A stretch of 64,000 bases of DNA from JAYPWI01 sp038135065. Lineage in GTDB: Bacteria > Actinomycetota > Acidimicrobiia > Acidimicrobiales > Poriferisodalaceae. The DNA is taken from assembly GCA_038135065.1 (NCBI GenBank), contig JAYPWI010000003.1, forward strand, positions 99,899 through 163,898, in the 5' to 3' direction. Shown here in pieces: positions 51,671 to 59,434 of the stretch. The notes beneath the pieces were generated by a model, which saw nothing but the letters and a program-made list of their open reading frames with translations, did no database searches and was not told the origin of the DNA. The translations under genes were made by a program, and so were the position numbers. The stretch's first letter is position 1; every line of letters starts with the position of its first letter.

Positions 51671-51699
51671 AATATATTGGGAATGGTTCCTATTCACAA
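51671..51699 (-). promoter_or_regulatory. Promoter of metal importer with Fur-family-like operator in the spacer
   Basis: On the minus strand TTGTGA (51699-51694) and TATATT (51676-51671) are 17 nt apart. The spacer contains TAGGAACCATTCCCA (51692-51678), a 7-1-7 inverted repeat of the layout used by Fur/Zur-family repressors. Wider arms GTGAATA and TATTCAC enclose it (51668-51697). The -10 ends 7 nt before the ATG at 51663, so the transcript may be leaderless. The local A+T content is far above the surroundings. Confidence 0.65.
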
Positions 51700-51709
51700 C
51701 TGACGCTGG

Positions 51710-53113
51710 CTACCCCGAAACAGGGGGCCTGCCGTCGAACCCCACCAACTCCTCGAGCCCCGCCATGGCAGCCAGAACCTCACCCTCACAGCGATGACGC
51801 CCGATGATCTGCAACCCGATCGGGGTGCCCTCGCTGGTGAGTCCGGCGCACACCGTGCCTGCGGGGTGGCGGGTCATGTTGATGCCGTAGGTGAAGCGCA
51901 CCCACCCCACGGCGGCCTCACCGTTGATCATGCCGTCTTCGCCGAGACGTGGGGCCCGGCCGGCATTCGTCGGGGTGAGGACCAAGGGCGCCTGATCGAG
52001 CACGTCCTCGAGGAGCCAGTTCAGCCGGTAGCAGGCGTCCTGGGCCCGGGCGAACTGCTCGCCTGTGATGCCAGCGCCCAACTCGATCTGCGGCTGGATG
52101 GTCTCGGACAGCCGGTCGAAATCGGGGGTTCCCAGCAGGTGGCCCTGGGCCTTGAACCGGGCAACCGCCCACAGCACCAGCCACTCGCGGACCGGATCCT
52201 CGGGAAAGATCTCGTCGATGTCGATCACCGTCGTCCCCGACCGCTCGAGGCCCTCCACCACCGCAGTGCAGGCCGAGAGGATCTCCTCGTCAACCTCTGC
52301 GTACCCCATGGTGGGCGACCAGACGACCACCGGCGGCAGAGCTGCCGTTCGAACGCAGTCGGCCCAGGACTCGCCGGGATGGGCCAGCGACAGCGGGTCG
52401 CGGGGATGCGGCCCGACGACAGCGTCGAGGGCGATCGCAGTATCGAGTGCAGTGCGCCCCATCGGTCCGTTGGTGCTCAGCAATCCCGAGCCAGGCATGG
52501 CCCGGCCCGCGATCGGCACCCGGGCCGTTTCCGTCTTCAGCCCGGAGAGGCCGCAGAGCGAGGCAGGAATGCGGATCGACCCACCCCCGTCCGAGCCGGT
52601 ACCGAGAGGCACCATTCCCGCTGCGATGGCGGCTGCCGTCCCACCAGAGGATCCACCCGGCGAATGCGCCAGCGACCAGGGGTTCATCGTCTGACCGAAG
52701 GGCACGTTGTCCGTCGCCCCCTTGTGGCCGAACTCGGGGGTGTTGGTCTTGCCCATGATGACGGCACCCGCCGCCCGCAGGCGGGCAACGTGGACGGAGT
52801 CCTCGGTCGCTGGGGGATCCTCGACATGCATCGCCGAGCCGAAGGAGGTGACGAACCCCGTCACCGCCTCGAGATCCTTGACCCCCACTGGCACCCCAGC
52901 CAAGAGGCCCGGGTCCCGTCCCGCGGCCACCATCTCGTCCACCCGATGAGCCTGGGCCAACGCCCCTTCGGCGTCCCAGGCCACGAAGGCGTTCAGCACC
53001 GGGTCGAGCGCCTCGATGCGATGGATCGCATGCTCGACCACCTCACGGGCCGACTGTTCACCGCTCCGCACTCGACCGGCAATGGCCTCGACGGAGTCGC
53101 TGAGGAAGTCCAT
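51710..53113 (-). CDS. Amidase signature family enzyme
   Basis: The 467-residue enzyme is an amidase: Lys in 'GVPVGVKDLEAVTG', the signature 'SPGGSSGGTAAAIAAGMVPLGTG' (in part 'GGSSGGTAAAIAAGMV', cis-Ser), and Ser in 'SDGGGSIRIPAS'. The Lys-Ser-Ser triad is complete. It is the stand-alone form (no Asp-tRNA partner), likely hydrolysing an amide or nitrile-derived amide. I chose the ATG at 53113; a longer frame to 53308 enters the VOC gene upstream. It follows the VOC gene by 8 bp, so the two form an operon. Confidence 0.9.
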   Translation of the reverse strand: MDFLSDSVEAIAGRVRSGEQSAREVVEHAIHRIEALDPVLNAFVAWDAEGALAQAHRVDEMVAAGRDPGLLAGVPVGVKDLEAVTGFVTSFGSAMHVEDPPATEDSVHVARLRAAGAVIMGKTNTPEFGHKGATDNVPFGQTMNPWSLAHSPGGSSGGTAAAIAAGMVPLGTGSDGGGSIRIPASLCGLSGLKTETARVPIAGRAMPGSGLLSTNGPMGRTALDTAIALDAVVGPHPRDPLSLAHPGESWADCVRTAALPPVVVWSPTMGYAEVDEEILSACTAVVEGLERSGTTVIDIDEIFPEDPVREWLVLWAVARFKAQGHLLGTPDFDRLSETIQPQIELGAGITGEQFARAQDACYRLNWLLEDVLDQAPLVLTPTNAGRAPRLGEDGMINGEAAVGWVRFTYGINMTRHPAGTVCAGLTSEGTPIGLQIIGRHRCEGEVLAAMAGLEELVGFDGRPPVSG

Positions 53114-53121
53114 CGACCCGG

Positions 53122-53661
53122 TCAGGAGCCGAGCCGCTCGGCTTGAGCGGCGTAGAAGTCGTCGATCGGTCCGAACTCCGGTTCGTCGGCGAACTCTCCA
53201 CGGGTCCAGTCGACCAACTCGTCGTGCTCCATGGTGACGTCCCACGCCCGACCCTGCGGCTGGGCGACGTGGAAGGGGGTGTCGCAGAAGATCTCCACCC
53301 CGTTGCACTCAGGGTCTTGGAAGTAGACCGACCAGGCGTTGCCGTGGGTGACTGGCCGCATGGCAGTCGCCCGGCCGTCTGCATCCAGCGCGTCGATGGC
53401 CGCCTTGACCGATCCCAGATCCGACACCCTGAACGCCAGGTGATTCACGCTGTTGGACGGTGCGACCTCCTCCCGGGTGTTGAGGAACGCCAACTGATGG
53501 TGATGCCCTGGGGTGGTGGACATGAAGAGGATCTCGGCTCCCTCGACCCGGCCGAAGGGGCCCCGGTCAGTCACCGTGAACCCGAGCACGTTGGTGTAGA
53601 AGTCGACCATCTCGTCCATGTCCTGGACGTAGACAACCGCGTGAGCGAACTCCATAGCCAT
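53122..53661 (-). CDS. VOC-family protein, extradiol-dioxygenase-like
   Basis: The 179-residue protein has two VOC modules: 'FAHAVVYVQDMDEMVDFYTNVLGF' (in part 'HAVVYVQDMDEMVDFYTN'), 'PGHHHQLAFLNTREE', 'VNHLAFRVSDLGSV', 'YFQDPECNGVEIFCDTPFHVAQP'. The ligands His and Glu ('GVEIFCD') are in the positions used by type I extradiol dioxygenases. The C-terminal extension 'TPFHVAQPQGRAWDV' resembles catechol-2,3-dioxygenase relatives. TACGCT ends 7 nt before the ATG. With the amidase it suggests breakdown of an aromatic amide or similar compound. Confidence 0.82.
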   Translation of the reverse strand: MAMEFAHAVVYVQDMDEMVDFYTNVLGFTVTDRGPFGRVEGAEILFMSTTPGHHHQLAFLNTREEVAPSNSVNHLAFRVSDLGSVKAAIDALDADGRATAMRPVTHGNAWSVYFQDPECNGVEIFCDTPFHVAQPQGRAWDVTMEHDELVDWTRGEFADEPEFGPIDDFYAAQAERLGS

Positions 53662-53668
53662 GCCGCGA

Positions 53669-53674
53669 AGCGTA
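53669..53674 (-). promoter_or_regulatory. Putative -10 box TACGCT, leaderless VOC-amidase operon
   Basis: TACGCT is separated by 7 nt (TCGCGGC) from the ATG at 53661. Confidence 0.45.
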
Positions 53675-53721
53675 CTCCACCACTCTGGAGCGCCCGAGAG
53701 GGACCTGGAAGACTGGACGCC

Positions 53722-54636
53722 ATGACGGACACCGCTCTACTCGGAACGGCCACGATCAGACCGCTCGCCGCAGCCCTCGGAGCCGAAGTCACCGGTCTGG
53801 ACCTCCGATCCGTCAACGCCGACACGGCGGCGGAGATCGAGGCCGCCCTGGTCGAACACATGGTGCTCTTCTTCCCCGACCAGCACCTCTCCGTCGACGA
53901 CCATGTGGCCCTCGCCCGCCACTTCGGACCGTTGGAGGCACACCCCAACCTGACCAATCCCCACCTGGACCATCCCGAGATCTTCGAGCTGGCCGCCTCC
54001 GCTGGGGGCATCGCCGACGAGTGGCACACCGACTTGACCTTCCTCGAGTCACCCTCGGTCATGTCGGTCCTCAACATGGTGGCCTGCCCTGAGGTGGGCG
54101 GCGACACCATGTGGACCAACCTGTGCCAGGCCCACGACGAACTGTCCGACCCGATCAAGGAGCTGTGCGAGGGGCTCACCGCCCTCCACGATGCCCTCCC
54201 CCACAACCGGCCCGACCGGATGGCCGTGCATCCCGTCGTCCGAGTCCATCCCGTCACAGGCCGCCGAGCCCTCTACGTCAACCAGCACTTCACCAGGCGG
54301 ATCGTCGAGCTCAACCACCGGGAGAGCGACGCCCTGCTCGGGTTGCTGACCCAATGGGTCACCGATCCCCGGTTCACCGTGCGCTACCGGTGGCAGCAGG
54401 GCACCATCGCCATGTGGGACAACCGCTGCACCCAGCACTCGGTCCTCAACGACTTCAGTGGTGAGCGGATCATCCAGCGGGCCACCGTGATGGGCGACAC
54501 ACCGACCGGGGCTGTCGAGCCTCGTTGGCAGCCGTGGTCGCCGAGCCGTGGCGGTGCCCTGACCCGCCACGATCGCCAACTACGCCAATTCCTCCGTAGC
54601 GGTGGGGCGCCCGGCCTCGCCCCCGAGGACGGCTGA
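53722..54636 (+). CDS. TauD/TfdA-family 2-oxoglutarate-dependent dioxygenase
   Basis: The 304-residue protein has the facial triad His-x-Asp in 'EWHTDLTFLESP' and the distal His in 'NRCTQHSVLND'. The 2-oxoglutarate-binding Arg follows in 'IQRATVMGD'. 'TMWTNLCQAHDELS' and 'HPVVRVHPVTGRRALYVN' are typical of TauD. It hydroxylates a small acid, such as a sulfonate or an aryloxyalkanoate, using 2-oxoglutarate and O2. It is convergent with the UGSC gene (16 bp between stops) and divergent from the VOC-amidase operon. Confidence 0.9.
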   Translation: MTDTALLGTATIRPLAAALGAEVTGLDLRSVNADTAAEIEAALVEHMVLFFPDQHLSVDDHVALARHFGPLEAHPNLTNPHLDHPEIFELAASAGGIADEWHTDLTFLESPSVMSVLNMVACPEVGGDTMWTNLCQAHDELSDPIKELCEGLTALHDALPHNRPDRMAVHPVVRVHPVTGRRALYVNQHFTRRIVELNHRESDALLGLLTQWVTDPRFTVRYRWQQGTIAMWDNRCTQHSVLNDFSGERIIQRATVMGDTPTGAVEPRWQPWSPSRGGALTRHDRQLRQFLRSGGAPGLAPEDG

Positions 54637-54651
54637 GGAGGTCAGCGGCCC

Positions 54652-56388
54652 TCAGGAGCCGGCCCGCTGCACCCGTTGGGCCACCGGAAACCCGAGCATG
54701 CCGTTCTGAGCGAACACATAGGCGTTGGTGCGGAGGGGATCGCCCGTCACCGCGATACCGATGTGTTTCGGCTCGGTGGTGATGGGGACCAACCGGCCTG
54801 GATCGTTCGACTCGGCGTAGAGCCTGGGTGCCTTGCGGGTGTTGACGAAGTCCACCAGGCGCCGTCGGCCGGGCACCAGGTTGGTCCACTCCCCGAGGTA
54901 GCGCTCGAACCGCTCCGCGGGCACCCGGGCCCGCTCCCACAGGGCCTCCTTGAGATCGTCACGGGTCCAGCCCCCCGCTGCGATGGTCTCGGCCAGCACG
55001 GGGGACAGCAGCAAGAGCGGACGATAGGTGCCTCCGGCCAACCCGATGGTGAAGACGTATTCCCACCCTCCGATCTTGGCCAAGCCGTCGGCGAGGTAGT
55101 CGACCATGTCCTGCGGACGGTGACCGAACACCGAGGTCAACACCCCACCACCCGTGTAGCGGGCGATGCTCACCGCGTCCTCCCCCGCTGCCATGCCTAG
55201 ATCGGACGAATACGGCTCCCAGCCGATGCGCTCCAGCACCTCCTCGTTCTCGGCCATGGCCACCCGCCAGGTGTTCCCGTAGGTGGCCTTGTCGGTCTCG
55301 TGGGGCAGGAAGCCGGCCACGTTGCGCAGGTACAGACGCACGAAACGGCCCACGGTGGTGTTGGCCTGGAACCCGTCCCGCAACGCCCCCTGCTCGAAGT
55401 TGAAGCCCAGCTCTCGGGCGATGGGGCCGTTCACCACCACCAAGGTGTCCGAGCCTGGCGTGTTGCCCGAGTGCTCGACCCCGTACGCCGGATCAGCCAG
55501 GCACGCGGCGACCGCAGTCAGCACCGGCATGTACTCGGGGCGACACCCCGCCATCACCCCGTTCACGGCCACCGACCACACGGTGGCTGCCCTGCTGTCG
55601 GGAAGCAGCGGACCGAAACTGTGATCGGGGTCGAAGGGAGTGTGGGCCAGAAAGGCCTCGACCGCCGAGACGGTCGGGGGGATCACGGGCAGCCCATCGG
55701 ACCAGCGCTCAGCCACGAAGCGCTCCTGGACCGCCTCGAACGAGCCGCTGAACACGACGGTCCGGGGCCCCGGGTCCTCCTCGGCCACGACCTCGGGCTG
55801 AACCCCGGTCAGATTGGCCACCACCTGCGGCAGGGTCACCTCACAGATCGAGCGGTCGAGTTCGGCAAGTGGCTGCGTGTCGACGTGACCCGGCACGTTG
55901 GCCACCGCCAGGTTGGCCATGCCCAGGCCTCCAGCCGTGGTGGCCGCCTGTCCCAAGAATCCCTCGCACACCAGCGAGGACGTGGGAACTCCGGCTCGCT
56001 CTGCAGCAGCGGATGCCCGCAACACGGCGGGCGTGCAGCTACCTCAACAGCCCATCCCCGACACGACGGCGTCGACCCGCAGCTCGCGCAGCCGCTCACC
56101 CAGGGTGCCTACCACCTCGTGTTCGCCATCACCGTGGGTGGAACCGAACACGTCGTAGTCGACCACCTCGAGACCGGGGTACCTGGCGGACAGTTCCCGG
56201 GCCAGGATGGGGAAGATCTCGTCACCGCGGAAGAGGTAATCCCACACGAAGGCCACCCGCGCCCCCTCGAGGGACGGCAGGCGAGGGGCCAGGTCCACCG
56301 TCTCCGCCGTCATCGGGCTGCGGGGCCACAGCACGTCGTACACACCGGGCGTCGGGCCGTCCCCGGTGGTGAGTTCCTGCTCGTTCAT
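54652..56388 (-). CDS. UGSC-family protein, predicted selenoprotein (Sec115)
   Basis: One frame runs from the ATG at 56388 to 54652 (578 codons) except for a single TGA at 56046-56044. The sequence around it is 'VVSGMGC-U-GSC-TPAV', so Cys114-Sec115-Gly-Ser-Cys118 form the UGSC motif after which the UGSC (seleno)protein family is named. Downstream coding continues without further stops for 463 codons ('ASAAAERAGVPTSSLVC', 'ANLAVANVPGHVDTQP'), as in cysteine homologues. Residues 1-110 and 115-200 form an alpha/beta domain with a redox-type motif. The C-terminal region (about 215-570) is a second domain ('WSVAVNGVMAGCRPEYMPV', 'FNFEQGALRDGFQANTTVG'). The reaction is unknown; the U-G-S-C arrangement recalls selenoprotein B of glycine reductase. 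TAGGGT ends 6 nt before the start. An ordinary caller would split it into a 114-residue stub and a headless fragment starting near 56025. Confidence 0.82.
56015..56032 (-). promoter_or_regulatory. Candidate bacterial SECIS hairpin
   Basis: On the minus strand GCCCGC-CGTGTT-GCGGGC begins 11 nt after the UGA: a perfect 6-bp stem with a 6-nt loop. The loop starts 18 nt after the UGA and has G as its second base. Both features agree with the known bacterial SECIS consensus (apical loop about 16-37 nt downstream, G in the first two loop positions). The stem lies within the coding sequence, as expected for bacteria. Confidence 0.7.
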
Positions 56389-56394
56389 CCCTGC

Positions 56395-56400
56395 ACCCTA
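56395..56400 (-). promoter_or_regulatory. Putative -10 box TAGGGT, leaderless UGSC gene
   Basis: TAGGGT is separated by 6 nt (GCAGGG) from the ATG at 56388. No clear -35 is present. Confidence 0.45.
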
Positions 56401-56454
56401 GATCGACCTCATTGCGGAGACCGGCCCCTCCCGGGTGGTGTAAGCAATCAGGTC

Positions 56455-57642
56455 ATGCGACCACTGGACGGCATCCGAGTTCTCGACTTCACCAGGGTCG
56501 TGGCGGGCCCACTCGCCACCCGGATCCTGGCCGATCAGGGAGCCGAGGTGATCAAGATCGAGCCACCCGACGGTGACCTCAGCCGCACCTTCCCGCCTCT
56601 GGCAGACGACGGGGTGACCGCCTACTTCTGCCATCAGAACGCCGGGAAGCACTTCGTGTCGATGAACCTGGCCGCACCGGGGGCCACCGAGGTCATCCTC
56701 GACCTCGTCGACTCGGCCGACGTAGTGATCGAGAACTATCGACCCGGGGTGATGGACCGTCTCGGCCTGGGGGCAACCGCCCTGCTCGAACGACGGCCGT
56801 CGTTGGTCTACTGCTCGGTGACCGGTTTCGGACAGGACGGGCCATGGGCCCAGCGCCGGGCCTACGCCCCCATGGGACACCTCGAGTCAGGGATGCTGTC
56901 CCACGACGAGCTGAAGACGGGTCGGCCAGCTCGTCAGCCAGCCCTGACCCTGGGCGACGCAGCAGCCGCCCTCATGGCCGTCAACGCGGTGAACGCCATG
57001 CTCGTCAAGGCATTGCGCACCGGTGAGGGCGGCCACCTCGATGTGTCCATGGTCGAAGCCCTGGTCTTCATCCAGGAGTGGGTGTCCACCGAACTCGCCG
57101 GCGGATGGGACACCGTGAACGCGGGATCCTGTGACGAGAGCCCGATCCTGCGCCTCCCCAACGGCGAGGCCTGGGGCATCGCCGGCAGCCCTCTGGCCTG
57201 GTGGGATGCCCTCATCGCGGTGATGGAACGGCCGGACATGGCGGCCGACCCGCGCTACGCCACCCTGGAGAGCCGCGGCGAGCACCGCGACGAGATCGAG
57301 GCCGAGATCACGGCCTGGGCGGCCACCTTTGGTTCCTTCGAGGAGTTCCGCGACCACCTCGAAGCCAACTCACCGTTCACCACCGCAGCCCTGCATGACA
57401 TCCACGAGCTCGCTGCGTCGGACTTCGCCGACCATCGAGGCATGTTCACCCAGGCATCCAACGGGGTCCTCATCCCCGCTCGCTCTGCCGCTGGGTCCGA
57501 CATCGGGACGACGGGCCGGGTGGGGGCCCGGGGATCGGACAACGTCGACGTGGCCACCCGGATCCTGGGCTACGACCAGGCCCGCATCAGCCAGCTGATC
57601 TCCGACGGCGTCCTGCTGGCCGATCCGTCGGTGCAGGTCTGA
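56455..57642 (+). CDS. CaiB/BaiF family III CoA-transferase
   Basis: The 395-residue single-domain enzyme has 'RVLDFTRVVAGPLATRILADQGAEVIKIEPP' (in part 'VVAGPLATRILADQGAEV'), the catalytic Asp in 'GGHLDVSMVEAL', and 'VIENYRPGVMDRLGLG'. It moves CoA between acyl groups or epimerises acyl-CoA. It is divergent from the UGSC gene, with only 66 bp between them, so the two promoters are very close. The VOC gene starts 69 bp after it on the same strand, so the CoA-transferase, VOC and MFS genes probably form one unit. Confidence 0.92.
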   Translation: MRPLDGIRVLDFTRVVAGPLATRILADQGAEVIKIEPPDGDLSRTFPPLADDGVTAYFCHQNAGKHFVSMNLAAPGATEVILDLVDSADVVIENYRPGVMDRLGLGATALLERRPSLVYCSVTGFGQDGPWAQRRAYAPMGHLESGMLSHDELKTGRPARQPALTLGDAAAALMAVNAVNAMLVKALRTGEGGHLDVSMVEALVFIQEWVSTELAGGWDTVNAGSCDESPILRLPNGEAWGIAGSPLAWWDALIAVMERPDMAADPRYATLESRGEHRDEIEAEITAWAATFGSFEEFRDHLEANSPFTTAALHDIHELAASDFADHRGMFTQASNGVLIPARSAAGSDIGTTGRVGARGSDNVDVATRILGYDQARISQLISDGVLLADPSVQV

Positions 57643-57711
57643 TGACGCCCCGGTGGCCCAGCGCCGCCCCGATCGGCCCGAACACGTAGCCTTGTGCCCG
57701 AGGGGGAACCG

Positions 57712-58251
57712 ATGACCGTCACACATGCCGCACAGCGCCTGCATCACCACGCCTACGTGGTCGCTGACCAGGAGGCGACCCGCCACTTCTACGAGGACCT
57801 GCTCGGCTTCCCCCTGGTCGCCACCTGGTGCGAGGTGGAGAACGTCCGAGGCAAGGAACGCACCTACTGCCATACCTTCTTCGAGCTCGATGACGGCTCG
57901 GCCATGGCCTTCTTCCAGTTCGCCGATCCCGAGGATCAGGCCGAGATGTACCTCAACAGCGCCGCCTCGCTGAACCACGTGGCCCTGGCCTCGACAACGG
58001 CCAAGCAGGACGAGATCCGGGCAGCCATGGACGTCGAGGGGATCGCCCATCGGACCGTCGACCACGGGTACTGCGTGTCCCTCTACCTCATCGACCCCGA
58101 CGGCCTGACCGTCGAGTTCACCGCCGATGCGGCCAACGCCGAGCAGATCGACGGCTGGCAGCGGTCGGTGGCCCACGGGGAGCTGGCCCGCTGGTTGGCC
58201 GGGGACCACACCCCCAACAACAACGTGCGGGGCACCGGAGCCTCGGTCTGA
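57712..58251 (+). CDS. VOC-family protein
   Basis: The 179-residue protein has the VOC pattern 'HHHAYVVADQEATRHFYEDLLGF' (in part 'AYVVADQEATRHFYEDL'), 'CHTFFELDDGSAMAFFQF', 'LNHVALASTTAKQDEI', 'VSLYLIDPDGLTVEFTAD'. The His of 'HHHAY' or 'NHVAL' and the Glu in 'TVEFTAD' are likely metal ligands. It is similar in size to the VOC proteins at 45158 and 53122 but not close to either. GAGGGGG lies about 5 nt before the ATG, supporting this start over an in-frame one at 57694. The MFS gene starts 25 bp later. Confidence 0.82.
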   Translation: MTVTHAAQRLHHHAYVVADQEATRHFYEDLLGFPLVATWCEVENVRGKERTYCHTFFELDDGSAMAFFQFADPEDQAEMYLNSAASLNHVALASTTAKQDEIRAAMDVEGIAHRTVDHGYCVSLYLIDPDGLTVEFTADAANAEQIDGWQRSVAHGELARWLAGDHTPNNNVRGTGASV

Positions 58252-58276
58252 TCCCCCCGGCCCGGCTCGATCAGCG

Positions 58277-59434
58277 ATGACGATCTCCCCCAAGGGGGTG
58301 CTCACCATCTTCGTGGGTGCCCATGTGGTCAACGACTTCTATGTCACCGTCCTCCCCGCCTTCCTGCCTGCCCTGGCCGACGAGTTCGGGCTCGACTACA
58401 CCGAGCTGGGCATCCTGTCGCTGTCGTTCACCCTGCTGAGTGGGGTGCTCCAACCGACGGTCGGCCACCTGGCTGACCGCCACGGGGCCCGTCGCCGCAT
58501 CGTGGCCCTCGGTTTCGGGGTGGGAGCCGTCGGCTTCCTCCTCATGGCCTCGGCCCCCACCTTCTGGTGGATCGTCATCGTGAGCTCCCTCTGCGGACTC
58601 GGTGGGGCCACCTACCACCCCCAGGCAACCTCGTTCATCGTCGGCGCCTACCCGGCCGACCGGGGACGCATGCTCGGCATCCACGGGTGGGGCGGCTCGG
58701 TGGGCCACTTCCTGGCCCCCGCCGTCATCACCCTGGCCGTCACCGGGGTCGACTGGCGGGTGGTGATGTTGGTCATCGCCGTACCCCTGGCAGTGACCGG
58801 CCTCGTCCTGCACACCAACCTCGAGGAGGTCACCCCGAACCCCTCGGCCCGACTCCTCGGGGCCCTCACCCGTCCGGTCATCATGGTGGCGCTGGCCTTC
58901 GGTTTGTTGTCGATGGTGTTGCGGAGCTTCCTCACCTTCGCAGTGAAGATGCTGGTCGACGAGGGCTGGACCCAGAGCAGCGCAGGGATCGCCTTGACCA
59001 TCGTCCTGTTGGTCGGGGCGGTGGCGCAACCCGTAGGGGGCCGGATCTACGACCGCACCGGGGGGCGGACCGTGTTCGTGGGGGCAACGATCGGCACCAT
59101 CGCCTCGATCCTGCTGTTCGCCGTCACCGACGGGGTGGTGGCCCTGGTCGCCATCGGGGGGATCGCTCTGTTCGGCTTCGGCCTGTTCCCCGTCTCGTTG
59201 GCCATGGCCTCGAATCTGGCGGCCGATGGGCAGACGGGGGCCGCCGTCGGCCTCATCTTCGGGGCGTCGGGGCTCCTGTCAGCGGCCGCCCAGCCCGTGG
59301 TCGGCGCCCTCGGTGAGGTGCTCGGCGATATTCGCACCGCCCTGGCGTGGTCGGTGGTGGCCGCCATCGTGGCCCTGCCCGTGGCCATGGCCACCAGCGA
59401 TCAACGGGTTGGGGTGACCGAGGTCAGGAGCTGA
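58277..59434 (+). CDS. MFS transporter
   Basis: The 385-residue protein has about twelve membrane helices. 'GHLADRHGARRRIVALGFG' is the conserved loop between helices 2 and 3, and 'GGRIYDRTGGRTVFVGATIG' its counterpart in the second half. 'GGATYHPQATSFI' and the overall layout resemble the fosmidomycin-resistance (Fsr) branch, which exports small anionic compounds. Here it ends the CoA-transferase/VOC unit, so it may carry the substrate of that pathway into or out of the cell. The stop overlaps the end of the convergent P450 gene by 11 bp. Confidence 0.88.
   Translation: MTISPKGVLTIFVGAHVVNDFYVTVLPAFLPALADEFGLDYTELGILSLSFTLLSGVLQPTVGHLADRHGARRRIVALGFGVGAVGFLLMASAPTFWWIVIVSSLCGLGGATYHPQATSFIVGAYPADRGRMLGIHGWGGSVGHFLAPAVITLAVTGVDWRVVMLVIAVPLAVTGLVLHTNLEEVTPNPSARLLGALTRPVIMVALAFGLLSMVLRSFLTFAVKMLVDEGWTQSSAGIALTIVLLVGAVAQPVGGRIYDRTGGRTVFVGATIGTIASILLFAVTDGVVALVAIGGIALFGFGLFPVSLAMASNLAADGQTGAAVGLIFGASGLLSAAAQPVVGALGEVLGDIRTALAWSVVAAIVALPVAMATSDQRVGVTEVRS

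Noticed and set aside
56025..56388. UGSC region as two separate genes
   Set aside because: The downstream frame would start in the middle of the domain with GTG-TTG. The sequence before it (GSC motif) belongs to the same domain, and the break is a single UGA at the motif position.
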